A stretch of DNA of 64,000 bases from Hyphomonas beringensis (GTDB taxonomy: Bacteria > Pseudomonadota > Alphaproteobacteria > Caulobacterales > Hyphomonadaceae): contig NZ_AWFF01000032.1 of the NCBI RefSeq assembly GCF_000682755.1, forward strand, positions 173,523 through 237,522, given 5' to 3'. Under the pieces are notes generated by a model. That model saw nothing but the letters and a program-made list of their open reading frames with translations, made no database searches and was not told where the DNA came from. Below, in pieces: positions 55,408 through 64,000 of the stretch (positions are counted from its first letter, which is position 1; each line of letters begins with the position of its first letter). Both the position numbers and the translations under genes were made by a program.

Positions 55408-56192
55408 CCCAGCCCCCCTATCAGGAACTATCGCGGTCCATCAAAGGCAAGACCGCGCTCATCACCGGCGCCGCCAGCGGCATGGGCCGGGCGACCGCGC
55501 ACTTGTTCGCCCGCGAAGGCGCCAATGTTATCGTCACGGACCTGAAGCAGGAAAATGTCGACATCGTCGTGGACGAGATCAAGGCTGCGGGCATTGACCA
55601 TGTCAAAGGCTGGGCGATGGATGTCGGAGATGCAGACGCCATCAAGCGCGTCGTGGATGAGGCCGCCGCCCATTTCGGCGGGCTGGAAATCCTCGTCAAC
55701 AATGCCGGCTTTGCGAAGATGGCAGATGTGGCAGAGGAGTCCTATGAAGACAGCTGGGGCCCCAGCATCAATGTCATGCTGACCAGCCATCAGCGCGCCA
55801 TCCGCGCGGCCCTGCCCTATATGCGCAAGGCCGGGTTTGGCCGCATCGTGAACATCGCCTCCACCGAGGGTCTGGGCGCGACGCCCGGCAACAGCCCCTA
55901 CGTTGCCGCCAAGCATGGCGTCATCGGCCTGACCCGCGGCCTCGCCGTGGATCTTGGCCGCGAAGGCATCACGGTGAACTGCATCTGTCCCGGCCCGGTC
56001 AAGACAGGCATCACCGCCGGCATTCCGGACGAGCACAAGGAAATCTACGCCAAGCGCCGCGTGCCGCTCCGGCGCTATGGCATTCCGGAAGAGGTCGCCA
56101 ACATCACCCTGTCCCTCGTCCTGCCCGCCGCCAGCTTCCTGACCGGCGTACATATTCCGGTCGATGGCGGACTGACGATCAAGAACGCGTAA
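55404..56192 (+). CDS. short-chain dehydrogenase/reductase
   Basis: A 262-aa classical SDR. Cofactor motif TGAASGMG, NNAG, Ser153, Tyr166 and Lys170 (SPYVAAK) and PVDGGLTIK are present. The Asp in VTDLKQ after the second strand favours NAD(H). ATGA-coupled to the thioesterase; probably a 3-hydroxyacyl-CoA-type dehydrogenase, but the substrate is not fixed. Confidence 0.92.
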   Translation: MTQPPYQELSRSIKGKTALITGAASGMGRATAHLFAREGANVIVTDLKQENVDIVVDEIKAAGIDHVKGWAMDVGDADAIKRVVDEAAAHFGGLEILVNNAGFAKMADVAEESYEDSWGPSINVMLTSHQRAIRAALPYMRKAGFGRIVNIASTEGLGATPGNSPYVAAKHGVIGLTRGLAVDLGREGITVNCICPGPVKTGITAGIPDEHKEIYAKRRVPLRRYGIPEEVANITLSLVLPAASFLTGVHIPVDGGLTIKNA

Positions 56193-56195
56193 GGC

Positions 56196-58889
56196 CTAGT
56201 TGCCTGAGGCCTCAAAGGCCGCTTCCAGATCGCTCTGCGTCGCCTCGTTCAGGGCTGCGCAGAGCGTGATGCTCTCTTCCGTTTCGGCCAGCGCGCGTTC
56301 ATAGCCTTCGGCCAGGTCGCCATATTCAGCGAACAGATCAATCAGCTCCCCGGTCCGCGCCATGTCGCAGAAATTCTGCCCCAGGCGCGGCGCGCGGCGA
56401 CGCCATTGTGTGGGGATTGAATCCAGGAAGGCGGGCATATTCTCCTGAACCCAGGCCCATGTGGCGTCCTGTGTCTCCGCATTGGCCATCTGCATAATGG
56501 CCAGCGTATAGGTTTCGCGGGGGCCGAGTTCCGCGCTCTCGATCAAGTCCAGAACCCTGGCGGACTCTTCCGGGCTTTTCACCGTGCCGAGGGCATTGAC
56601 AACAGCCTGGGCAAACACCGGGTCATCAATTTCATCCTTTGCCACCAATACACGGTCCAGCATGTCCGGTCCGCCATCGGCCAGCGCGACGGCCAGCGCC
56701 GGGAAGTACTCATCACTGGACAGTCCCGTCTGTGTATCCAGATAGGTTTCCACGGATGCCGTCAGCCGTGCACGGACCTCTTCATCATTCAGCTTGATGG
56801 CGGCGAACCGGTCTAGCCGCGCGGACATCTCCGCATCACCGCCCTCCGCGTCCAGCACGCTGCGGATCTTCGCGACCACAGCCTGTGCCCGCGCCCGGGC
56901 GGCGGCCTCCGCCGGTGTCCCTTTCACCCGCTCCAGCAAGTCACCATAATAATCCAGCGCCAGATTGGCCGCCTGATTGCCGGACTGTTCCGCCCCTGCA
57001 TCCAGAATATCCAGCAGGCGTGCAGCCTCTAGATTTCCAGCCTCGAATGCCGCGATGGCACTGTCCAGCGCCGACAGAACTTCCGTCTCCGGCATCGCCG
57101 CGAATGAGCCGCGCAGCGCATCCCACTCATCCGCACCCAGGGTGAAGCGGTAATACCCGACACCGCCCGCATTGGGATGAACCACATCCGGGCACGCTCC
57201 CTCTGGCATGGACAGCGCCAGCGTCTTCTCGCGCGTTTTCAGCATCGTGCAGGTGCGGCCATGCTCGTCGCCGTCCTGCCAGGCGATGCAAACCGGAATG
57301 GTCCAGCGCGTCCCCGGCTCGATGGAAGAGCCAAGTGGGCGATACCGCGTCTGCGACAGCGCCACTTTCGCGTCCTGAGATGTACACTGAAGGTCTGCCG
57401 ACACGACCGGAACGCCCTGCTGCAGAACGAAACTGTCAAACGCTTCCGTCAGGTCCGGAGAGCCGACATCCTTGCCAATCACGCGGAAGAAATCGTCACT
57501 GTCGGCCACGCCATCGGCAAAGCGGGCAATATACTCGCCAAGCGCCGGGCGGAACACGTCCGGGAGGAAATAGGAATCCGCCATGTTGATAACGCCGAGG
57601 CTCTTATTGTACGTGATCGAATCATAGGCGTTGCGAATATCCTCATTGCGCAGGATCGGCTCCTGAATGGCGCGCACACTGGCCAGGCTGTCCAGTCGCA
57701 TTGCGCCAATCGCATCGGCCACCGCCTGCACTTCATGGCCCTCATCCGGCTCCATCTGCGACAGCGCCATGGCCTCGCCCCAAGTCGCAAAGCCCTCTTT
57801 CAGCCACAGCCCGTTCCACCAGGGCGGCGTTACCAGATCCCCAAACCACATATGCGCCGTCTCATGCGCGTGGATGGATTTCAGGCTGCGCAGGAAGGCC
57901 GGGCCGGAATTTTCGTTCGCCAGAATGCGGCTTTCCCGATAGGTGATCGCCGCCGCCAGCTCCGTTGCGCCAGACGGCCATTGCGGCGCGGCGACGATAT
58001 CCAGCTTCTCATAGGGATAGGGCTGCTGCAGGGACTCTTCGAACGTCTGCACCAGGTCTGGCGTCATCTTCAGGATGTAGTCCAGCTCCGCGCCCTTGCC
58101 CTTCCGGGCATAGCCAGTCAGCGGAATGGCCTTTGCGCGAACGGAGTTGGGCGGCAGCATGCCTGCATCCACCTTGTCGAAATTGCCGACCGCGACCGAC
58201 AGCAGATAGGTCGACAGCGGACGCGTCCGCGCGAAAGTGATCAGCTCCTTGCCCGCGCCAACATTCTCGCGTGAGACTTCCGGCGTATTGGCAATCGCCA
58301 CCATGCCGGCCGGAACCGTGAACTGCATGTCGAATGGCGCCTTGAAGCCCGGCTCGTCAAAGCTCGGCAGGAAACGCCGCGCCTGAATGCTTTCGCTCTT
58401 GGCCAGCGCATAGGCCTCGCCCTTTTCGTCGACCCGGAACAGGCCAGCCAGATTGGCGTCAAAAGCGGCGTCATATTCGATATCCATCGTCAGATAGCCG
58501 GGCTTCAGACGGCGCGGAAAGCCGACGCGCACGACGCCCGTGCTCAGCACTTCATTCCAGGTCGCGGGCTGGCTCTCTCCGCCGGACGTGACCGTCACCT
58601 TGGTCACGTTCAGATCATCGCCATGCATCCAGATGCCGGTGGCCGCTGTCTCCAGCTTGATCTCGATGGAGACCTTGCCGGAAAAGCGCTGCTCGCGCGG
58701 GTCCAAATCCAGCGCCACGCGATACAGCTGTGGCTGGGCGTTCCCGGCCAGCTGTCCCTTGGGCGCAACCGCCTGCAATTCTTCCAGGCTCGCCGGGCTG
58801 GTGGTCACGCCCCATTGAGAATGACTGCCACAGGCGGCCAACAATGAACCGAGGCCAAGCACCAGAAAAGACAGGAAGAATGTCCGCAT
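56196..58889 (-). CDS. M1-family aminopeptidase-like lipoprotein with variant exopeptidase motif
   Basis: An 897-aa lipoprotein from ATG 58889 (GGAG precedes), lipobox LAAC (Cys20). The zinc site is intact: HETAH (His342, Glu343, His346) and downstream Glu365 in WLKEGFATW. The usual GxMEN exopeptidase motif reads GATEL (307-311), keeping the Glu but replacing Met and Asn. The catalytic Tyr in SITYNKSLG is kept. It probably trims peptides in the periplasm; N-terminal substrate choice may be altered. The C-terminal 350 residues are helical. Confidence 0.9.
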   Translation of the reverse strand: MRTFFLSFLVLGLGSLLAACGSHSQWGVTTSPASLEELQAVAPKGQLAGNAQPQLYRVALDLDPREQRFSGKVSIEIKLETAATGIWMHGDDLNVTKVTVTSGGESQPATWNEVLSTGVVRVGFPRRLKPGYLTMDIEYDAAFDANLAGLFRVDEKGEAYALAKSESIQARRFLPSFDEPGFKAPFDMQFTVPAGMVAIANTPEVSRENVGAGKELITFARTRPLSTYLLSVAVGNFDKVDAGMLPPNSVRAKAIPLTGYARKGKGAELDYILKMTPDLVQTFEESLQQPYPYEKLDIVAAPQWPSGATELAAAITYRESRILANENSGPAFLRSLKSIHAHETAHMWFGDLVTPPWWNGLWLKEGFATWGEAMALSQMEPDEGHEVQAVADAIGAMRLDSLASVRAIQEPILRNEDIRNAYDSITYNKSLGVINMADSYFLPDVFRPALGEYIARFADGVADSDDFFRVIGKDVGSPDLTEAFDSFVLQQGVPVVSADLQCTSQDAKVALSQTRYRPLGSSIEPGTRWTIPVCIAWQDGDEHGRTCTMLKTREKTLALSMPEGACPDVVHPNAGGVGYYRFTLGADEWDALRGSFAAMPETEVLSALDSAIAAFEAGNLEAARLLDILDAGAEQSGNQAANLALDYYGDLLERVKGTPAEAAARARAQAVVAKIRSVLDAEGGDAEMSARLDRFAAIKLNDEEVRARLTASVETYLDTQTGLSSDEYFPALAVALADGGPDMLDRVLVAKDEIDDPVFAQAVVNALGTVKSPEESARVLDLIESAELGPRETYTLAIMQMANAETQDATWAWVQENMPAFLDSIPTQWRRRAPRLGQNFCDMARTGELIDLFAEYGDLAEGYERALAETEESITLCAALNEATQSDLEAAFEASGN

Positions 58890-58990
58890 GAATCGCTCCA
58901 GAAAGTGTCCTGAGATCATGCATATCGCATCAATCCCGTAATGGCACCCATCCTCTGGGATTCATGGCATTCCGGCAGACCCTCGCCCGG

Positions 58991-59605
58991 TTATCCCGCA
59001 AAGCCTCTGGCCTTCATCGCCTCAAACCAGCGCCCCAGATGCTCGTGTTCTTTCGTCGGTGCCCATTTCATTACGCGGCAGAAGCCACAGGTGATGAAAA
59101 GCGTGATGTCGGCAATGGAAAAGCGGTCTGCCGCCAGGAATTCATGATCGGCCAGATGCGCATTGATGCGCTCGGCCATCTTCTTGGCATTCTTCTCACC
59201 CTTGGCGGCGGCCTCTGCGCTTTGCGGCACTTCCAGCGGGGCCATCATCTCGTGCGCATTGCGGAACCAGGTGGCGAACTGGATGAAGAACATCATCTCG
59301 ACGCGGCGGTCCCACATCTCGATCAGCGCCTTCTCCTTCGCGTCCGCGCCCATCAAATTCGGATCAGGGAACACATTTTCGAAATAGGTACAGATCGCCC
59401 GGCTTTCGGTGATCTTCGTGCCATCATCCAGAACCAGCGCCGGCACCTGGGCAAACGGAGACACGTCGCGATATTGCGGCGTCTTGTGCTCCTGCTTCAT
59501 GATGGAGACCTCTTCCAGGTCCAGCGCGTCCAGCTTGCCCTTGGCACGCAGGAAAAAGGTGACCCGGTCCGGATTGGGGGCGCCTGGCGTGTGGTAAAGT
59601 TTCAT
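58991..59605 (-). CDS. glutathione S-transferase family protein
   Basis: A 204-aa cytosolic protein. The thioredoxin-like N-terminal half has SPFAQVPALVLDDG and ITESRAICTYFE, and the helical C-terminal half shows FLAADRFSIADITLFI, the GST N-capping motif. It lies eleven bases after the TonB receptor and may conjugate or bind glutathione in detoxification. Confidence 0.92.
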   Translation of the reverse strand: MKLYHTPGAPNPDRVTFFLRAKGKLDALDLEEVSIMKQEHKTPQYRDVSPFAQVPALVLDDGTKITESRAICTYFENVFPDPNLMGADAKEKALIEMWDRRVEMMFFIQFATWFRNAHEMMAPLEVPQSAEAAAKGEKNAKKMAERINAHLADHEFLAADRFSIADITLFITCGFCRVMKWAPTKEHEHLGRWFEAMKARGFAG

Positions 59606-59616
59606 GGGGTTTCCTC

Positions 59617-61644
59617 CTAAAATCTTTTTCTCATACCCAGCGTCGCGTTCAGAGGCTCGCCAGGGAAATAGCGGTCATTGCCGAAGGCAAGGTCAGCCCG
59701 GTCGGCATAGCGTTCATCGGTCAGATTGCGCACGATCAGGAACACCTCCGCCGTATCGCTGAAGGCCCAGCTGCCGCGCGCACCCAGCACCGTATGACCG
59801 GAATAGATCGTCGTGTTCGCCGGGTCGACATAATACTCGCCGACATGGTCCACATTCAGCGACAGCTTGACGGCCTCGGTGGCCTGCCAGTCCAGCGAGA
59901 CATTGGCCAGCCATTCCGGCGCTGTGTCGATCTTGTTGCCATCGCGGATGGTTTCGGTGCCGCTGCCGACAATCCGGTCAAATGTATAGGTCTGATCAGA
60001 CCAGCTCGCCGCGCCGGAGAGGGAAAGGACAGGCGTCAGCTCAAACGCAGCCGTCACTTCCACACCCTTGTGCGCGGTTGAGCCATCGGTCACGTTCAGG
60101 CCATCACTGTCGCGGAAGAAGAAATTTTCCTTGTCCATCCAGTAGGCGGACACATCATAGATCAGCCGGTCCGCCAACGCGCTGCCCCGCGCGCCGATCT
60201 CCACACTGTCCAGCGTCTCTTCTTTCACCTGCCCGGCCACTTGCCGGCTTTGCAGGCGGTAGAGATCAGACGCCTGCGGCGCGCGCTGCCCGCGGGCATA
60301 GTTCGCATAGAGATCAACGGCATCTGTTACAGACCAGATCACGCCCAGCTTGGGCGTCAGCAGCTCGAAATTGTCCGTCCGGTCAGCGGGCACATTGAAG
60401 CGGCCATTGATGCCGGGCGCCACATCGGTGGAATAATCATACTCATGCGCCTCGGCCCGCAGGCCAGCCACGACACGCACATCTTCCGTAAGCGCATAGT
60501 CCAGCTCGCCCCACAGCGCGCCCATCAGGGTGTCGACCGTATAGTCGTAATGCTTGCCCTGCGGAAAGCGCGTATCGCCCGGAAAAAAGCCGAACGGCTC
60601 CGGCTGGATTTCCTTCAGCCAGCCACTCGCCACATCCACATCTGCGCCGATCCGCCAGGTCAGCGCGTCTGAGGCCGCCCGCTCATATCGCGCCATCAGG
60701 CCGCCGCCGGCAGAGCCATTCTTCTCCACCCCGCCATTCGGCAGGAAGTGCTGCGCGAATGTCATGGCCTGTATGTGTGCATAGGGCGTCAGCGCCAGCT
60801 CGCCGCCTGCCAGCTCCCTTGAGAGCCGCGCCCCGGCCCGCGCAGACCAGGCATCGCGATAGGCCTCCGGGTTCGGATTGCTCTTGGCGATGTCCTCATC
60901 CTTGTAGGCATCCTTGCCCTGGATGAAGCCCGCCGTTTCCTGATTGAGGTTTGACGCCGTCAGCCATGCGGTCGTGTCCCAGGTGCCCAGGGTCCAGTCG
61001 CTCATCAGGGTCAGCTTCTGCTGGTCGAGGCCGGTATCGTCCCGCCAGCCGAGATCCTTCTGCAGCGACAGCGCCGCCAGCCAATGCTCGCCCTCGTCCA
61101 GCGTCACGTCCCCGCGCCAGCGCCCCAGCGTGCCATAGCTCGCCACAGCCTCGCTGCCCTGGCCCACTTCCGGCAGGATCACATTGATCAGTCCGTGTAC
61201 GGCATTGGAGCCATATTTCGCGCTGCCCGGCCCGCGCACAACTTCTATCGCGCTTGCCACTTCATGATGCGGCTCCAGCAGGCTGTTTACATTGCCGAAA
61301 GCGGGCGAGCGGGTGGGGACACCGTTTTCCAGAATCAGGAAACTGCCCTGCCCGGCCCCGCCGGTCAGCACGGGGCTGCGGATGGCAATCAGATGCTCCT
61401 GCCCGGAATTCATCTGCACGTTCACGCCGGGCAACCGGTTCAGGATCTCGGCCGGATGATCGGCATGCACCTCGAACACCGCCTCGGCGTCGAGCGTCGC
61501 GACAGAGCCGGGATCATCGCTCTGGCGATCTCCCCAAACCTGCACAGAATCCAGACGCTCCTGCGCAACGGCTGGCAAAGCCATGCCAAGCAGCGCAGCA
61601 ACCGCGCCTACACCCAAATGCCTCTGAACTCGTCTCATTTTCAT
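59617..61644 (-). CDS. TonB-dependent outer-membrane receptor next to a nucleoside transporter
   Basis: A 675-aa receptor; ATG 61644 is chosen, with GTG 61653 and ATG 61638 possible. The signal peptide ends near AVA. The plug (about 25-170) has HPAEILNRLPGVNVQM, SPVLTGGAGQGSFLILENGVP and EVVRGPGSAKYGSNAVHGLINVI, followed by a long beta-barrel ending in RKRF. The ligand is unknown. It is 68 bases downstream of a CNT-type nucleoside transporter in the same direction, so nucleosides or their derivatives are a reasonable guess. Confidence 0.9.
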   Translation of the reverse strand: MKMRRVQRHLGVGAVAALLGMALPAVAQERLDSVQVWGDRQSDDPGSVATLDAEAVFEVHADHPAEILNRLPGVNVQMNSGQEHLIAIRSPVLTGGAGQGSFLILENGVPTRSPAFGNVNSLLEPHHEVASAIEVVRGPGSAKYGSNAVHGLINVILPEVGQGSEAVASYGTLGRWRGDVTLDEGEHWLAALSLQKDLGWRDDTGLDQQKLTLMSDWTLGTWDTTAWLTASNLNQETAGFIQGKDAYKDEDIAKSNPNPEAYRDAWSARAGARLSRELAGGELALTPYAHIQAMTFAQHFLPNGGVEKNGSAGGGLMARYERAASDALTWRIGADVDVASGWLKEIQPEPFGFFPGDTRFPQGKHYDYTVDTLMGALWGELDYALTEDVRVVAGLRAEAHEYDYSTDVAPGINGRFNVPADRTDNFELLTPKLGVIWSVTDAVDLYANYARGQRAPQASDLYRLQSRQVAGQVKEETLDSVEIGARGSALADRLIYDVSAYWMDKENFFFRDSDGLNVTDGSTAHKGVEVTAAFELTPVLSLSGAASWSDQTYTFDRIVGSGTETIRDGNKIDTAPEWLANVSLDWQATEAVKLSLNVDHVGEYYVDPANTTIYSGHTVLGARGSWAFSDTAEVFLIVRNLTDERYADRADLAFGNDRYFPGEPLNATLGMRKRF

Positions 61645-61660
61645 ATCCCGCACTCGACCT

Positions 61661-61680
61661 AGTCTAAGACTGTAAGTCTA
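61661..61680 (-). repeat. AGTCTA direct repeat before the TonB receptor
   Basis: AGTCTA occurs at 61661-61666 and again at 61675-61680, with AGACT between them, forming also the dyad AGTCT-A-AGACT. It lies just ahead of the receptor start and may be an operator. Support is weak. Confidence 0.3.
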
Positions 61681-61711
61681 GGCCTCACCATGCGGGAAGC
61701 ACGCGGAAAGA

Positions 61712-63013
61712 TCAGCCCGCGCCCCCGGTAAACAGCTGATAAGGCAGCGCGCCGACCACCGCGCCGGAAAGACACGTCGCCAGCGTGCCCGCCAGCAGGG
61801 TGCGCCAGGACAGCGATAGAAAGTCATCGCGCCGCGCCGGTTCGACAATGGTCAGGCCGCCAATCAGGATGCCCATGGAGCCGAAATTCGCAAAGCCGCA
61901 AATCGCGTGCGCCGTGATCATGCGCGTGCGCGGGTCCATCGCGTCCACCGGCACTTCGGCCAGCTGAAGGAAGGCCACGAATTCAGTCAGCACCGTCTTC
62001 ACGCCCATCAGGGAGCCGGACTTGGCCGCCTCGTCCAGCGGAACACCGATCATGTACATCAGAGGCGCGAAGATCCAGCCGAGGATACGCTCGATCGACA
62101 GCGGCGCGCCGGCCACATGCGGCAGGGCGCCAAGGCCTGCATTGACCAGCCACAGCAGGGCCAGCGCCGCGATCAGCATGGTCGCAATGTTCAGCACGAT
62201 CTGCAGGCCGTCAGAGGCCCCGCGAGAGAACGCATCCATCGTGGAGGCATAGTTGAAATCCGGCTCTTTCATGCGTTCGGTCGCCGGGGTTGTCTCGGGG
62301 ATCATGGCCAGCGCCACGGCCACCGCTGCCGGGGCCGCAATGATGGAGGCGGTCAGCAGCTGCGCCAGCGGATTGGCCATCTTGCCTTCCAGGAACGCCC
62401 CGTACACGACCAGCACGCTGCCCGCGATGGTCGCAAAGCCCGCCGTCATCATGATCAGCAGCTCAGACCGGGTCATGCCCTTAATATAGGGCCGGATCAG
62501 AACCGGCGCCTCGGTCATGCCCATGAACACATTGGCCGATACAGCCAGAGATGTCGCCCCGCCCAGGCCCATGCCTCGCCGGAAGATGAAGGCGAAGCCA
62601 TTGGTTACCCAGCGCAGGATACGCCAGTGCCACAGAATGGCAGACAGCGCCGCGACGACGATCACAATCGGCAGGATCTGGAAGAAGAATAGGGGCGGCG
62701 GCGATCCGCCCATCAGCTGCTCGGCGGCCACATTGTCCCCGACATAGCCGAACACAAAGCTCGTGCCTGCGCGGGTGGCGGCCTGCAGGCCGTCGACCAC
62801 ATCATTCGCCTTGAACAGGATGGCCCGCACAAAGGGAACACCGAACAGGATCAGCGCAAAGGCGAACTGCATCAGCGTCGCCCCGATCACCAGTTTCAGC
62901 GGAAACAGTTTGCGCTTTTCCGACAACAGCCAGCAAACGCCATAAATCAGCACGATCCCGATCAGGGCGCGCGCATTGTCCCATCCCCACTCATAACCCG
63001 CAATCGAAATCAT
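61712..63013 (-). CDS. concentrative nucleoside transporter (CNT/NupC family)
   Basis: A 433-aa inner-membrane transporter with about ten helices. The family motifs are GMTEAPVLIRPYIKGMTRSEL, FATIAGSVLVVYGAF and CGFANFGSMGILIGGLTI. CNT proteins import nucleosides with H+ or Na+. A nested dyad upstream could be its operator. It is followed by the TonB receptor gene in the same direction. Confidence 0.93.
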   Translation of the reverse strand: MISIAGYEWGWDNARALIGIVLIYGVCWLLSEKRKLFPLKLVIGATLMQFAFALILFGVPFVRAILFKANDVVDGLQAATRAGTSFVFGYVGDNVAAEQLMGGSPPPLFFFQILPIVIVVAALSAILWHWRILRWVTNGFAFIFRRGMGLGGATSLAVSANVFMGMTEAPVLIRPYIKGMTRSELLIMMTAGFATIAGSVLVVYGAFLEGKMANPLAQLLTASIIAAPAAVAVALAMIPETTPATERMKEPDFNYASTMDAFSRGASDGLQIVLNIATMLIAALALLWLVNAGLGALPHVAGAPLSIERILGWIFAPLMYMIGVPLDEAAKSGSLMGVKTVLTEFVAFLQLAEVPVDAMDPRTRMITAHAICGFANFGSMGILIGGLTIVEPARRDDFLSLSWRTLLAGTLATCLSGAVVGALPYQLFTGGAG

Positions 63014-63036
63014 GTAGCCGATCCCTTCCCCGATTT

Positions 63037-63062
63037 TGTCACATTAAGGCTTAAACGTGACA
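63037..63062 (-). promoter_or_regulatory. nested dyad upstream of the nucleoside transporter
   Basis: TGTCAC (63037-63042) and GTGACA (63057-63062) are 14 bases apart, and inside lies TTAAG-G-CTTAA. The nested perfect dyads are 24 to 49 bases before the start codon, a typical repressor or activator position. The factor is unknown. Confidence 0.45.
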
Positions 63063-63224
63063 TCGCCGCAGGGGAAGCACTCTTGTGCGCTACGGGCTGC
63101 AACAGGCCAATGGCGCCGCAGACTCTGGCATCTCCTAACATCAATCAAGCTTCTCCCCGCGTGAGGTGGCCGCAGGGGCCAGATGCCGCTTGCACTGCCG
63201 CCCGGCCTGCTTCAACTACAGGGC

Positions 63225-63710
63225 ATGGAAAAATTGATCCCCATCGCCGCCCAGATTGCAGAAAAGCTGACAGAGCGCGGCGAAACCGTCGCCATTTCGG
63301 AATCCTCTGCGGGCGGGCTCATTTCCGCTGCCCTGCTCGCCGTGCCGGGCGCCTCTTCCTATTATCGCGGCGGCGGCGTCATCTACACGGCCAAGGCTTT
63401 CAAGCATCTGCTGGGCCTCAGCCGGGATGATCTGGGAGAGCGTCGCTCCTCGACCGAGCCCTATGCCCGCCTGCTCGCCGGCCGTATTCGTGACCAGCTC
63501 AGCGCGGACTGGGGTGTGTGTGAAACCGGCGCGTCAGGCCCCGGCGGCAATATGTATGGCGATGAGGCCGGCCACACCTGTATCGCCGTGATCGGCCCGG
63601 GCGGCAGCCGTCATTCCCACACACTGGAAACCGGCCTCACCGACCGCGCCGAAAACATGCGCCTCTTCGCCCAGGAAGCCCTCCAGGCCCTCCTCGGCGC
63701 GCTGGGATAA
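63225..63710 (+). CDS. CinA-family (nicotinamide-mononucleotide amidohydrolase-like) protein
   Basis: A 161-aa protein from ATG 63225 (AGGGC precedes; the frame opens at 63183). ISESSAGGLISAALLAVPGASSYYRGGGVIYT is the PncC core with the catalytic Ser, though the usual ESCTGG reads ESSAGG. ETGASGPGGNMYGDEAGHTCIAV follows the GxxGPGG motif. PncC converts NMN to nicotinic-acid mononucleotide in the NAD salvage path. The altered motif makes activity less certain. Confidence 0.82.
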   Translation: MEKLIPIAAQIAEKLTERGETVAISESSAGGLISAALLAVPGASSYYRGGGVIYTAKAFKHLLGLSRDDLGERRSSTEPYARLLAGRIRDQLSADWGVCETGASGPGGNMYGDEAGHTCIAVIGPGGSRHSHTLETGLTDRAENMRLFAQEALQALLGALG

Positions 63711-63756
63711 AAGCCCCCCAATCCGTCTGAAAAGGTGCGCGTTCATACTTTGGGGT

Positions 63757-64000
63757 ATGCGTGAGATGGGTGATTTTCTTGAGCGGGGGCTGGAGCTGGC
63801 GCGGCGGGCTGTGGTGACGGTGGTCGGGCGGGACAATCTCCAGCTCAACCCGGAGACCATGCCGCGCGCGCGGCGGGCCAGGGCCAATGGCCGGCTCAAA
63901 CAGATCGAGACAATCGTCCGGCGTCTGATCCTTCTTATGGCGCTTGCCTTGAGGCTGGAGCCGCAAGCCGCGTCTCAGCCGCGCGCACCAAAGGTTGAGC
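63757..64000 (+). CDS. conserved hypothetical protein, 3'-truncated by window
   Basis: An ATG at 63757 opens a frame of 81 codons that reaches the window end without a stop. It begins MREMGDFLERGLELARRAV and continues through VGRDNLQLNPETM, an Arg-rich run RARRARANGRLKQIET and a hydrophobic LILLMALALRLEP helix. The Arg-rich block and hydrophobic helix suggest a small membrane-associated or nucleic-acid-binding protein. No family is recognised. Confidence 0.55.
   Translation, partial: MREMGDFLERGLELARRAVVTVVGRDNLQLNPETMPRARRARANGRLKQIETIVRRLILLMALALRLEPQAASQPRAPKVE

Overview
This window is a gene-dense, GC-rich chromosomal segment of an alphaproteobacterium, most likely of the Caulobacterales/Hyphomonadaceae type (marine, flagellated, possibly stalked). 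The placement is an inference. It rests on a TipF-like degenerate EAL protein, a DUF3035 (BamF-type) lipoprotein in the ileS-lspA-DUF3035-M16 order, a GTTC-N7-GTTC SOS box in front of uvrA, two TonB-dependent receptors and several fatty-acid/acyl-CoA genes. I see no insertion sequence, prophage, CRISPR array, rRNA or convincing tRNA. Coding density is high, and many genes are coupled by ATGA, TAATG or TGATG overlaps.

Layout. 1-4.2 kb, rightward: the end of tag (3-methyladenine glycosylase), a small lipoprotein, a FabH-like ketosynthase, then an HD nucleotidase coupled to an NrtR-like Nudix regulator. A 49-aa membrane protein is encoded on the other strand. 4.2-17.9 kb, leftward: a long run read from FAH hydrolase, a degenerate metallo-beta-lactamase-fold lipoprotein, TipF, HAD, MaoC, ribF, YbjN and ileS to lspA, BamF and a paired active/inactive M16 peptidase. 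18-21.4 kb, rightward: a DUF262-DUF1524 (GmrSD-like) protein, an SDR, CsaA and a hotdog thioesterase, closed by a strong terminator. 21.4-28.2 kb, leftward: ssb, a class D beta-lactamase, gyrA, coaD, a cyclophilin and queA.

28.6-38 kb: a PAP2 membrane protein and LexA-boxed uvrA face three tandem related membrane proteins; trmFO and queE follow. 38-47.3 kb: a probably Fur-controlled TonB receptor, a glutaredoxin-MauE membrane protein divergent from its MerR regulator across a textbook MerR operator, a squalene-synthase-like protein, Fe-SOD, a DEAD-box helicase, and a PepSY/response-regulator/histidine-kinase operon. 47.3-64 kb: aldehyde dehydrogenase, enoyl-CoA hydratase, small conserved enzymes (DUF3291, histidine phosphatase, TfoX, DUF3253, Nudix), a serine hydrolase, acyl-CoA dehydrogenase, a thioesterase-SDR pair, and a leftward nupC-TonB receptor-GST-M1 aminopeptidase series. 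A CinA amidase and a gene running off the window complete it.

The window is mainly housekeeping (tRNA modification by QueA, QueE and TrmFO; DNA repair; lipoprotein and outer-membrane biogenesis) with accessory fatty-acid and uptake functions. I did not find an obvious large new system. The best candidates for novelty are the metal-ligand-less MBL lipoprotein, the MerR/glutaredoxin-MauE switch, the solitary DUF262-DUF1524 gene, the three tandem membrane paralogues, the UvrA histone-like tail and a structured intergenic region with a rightward terminator.
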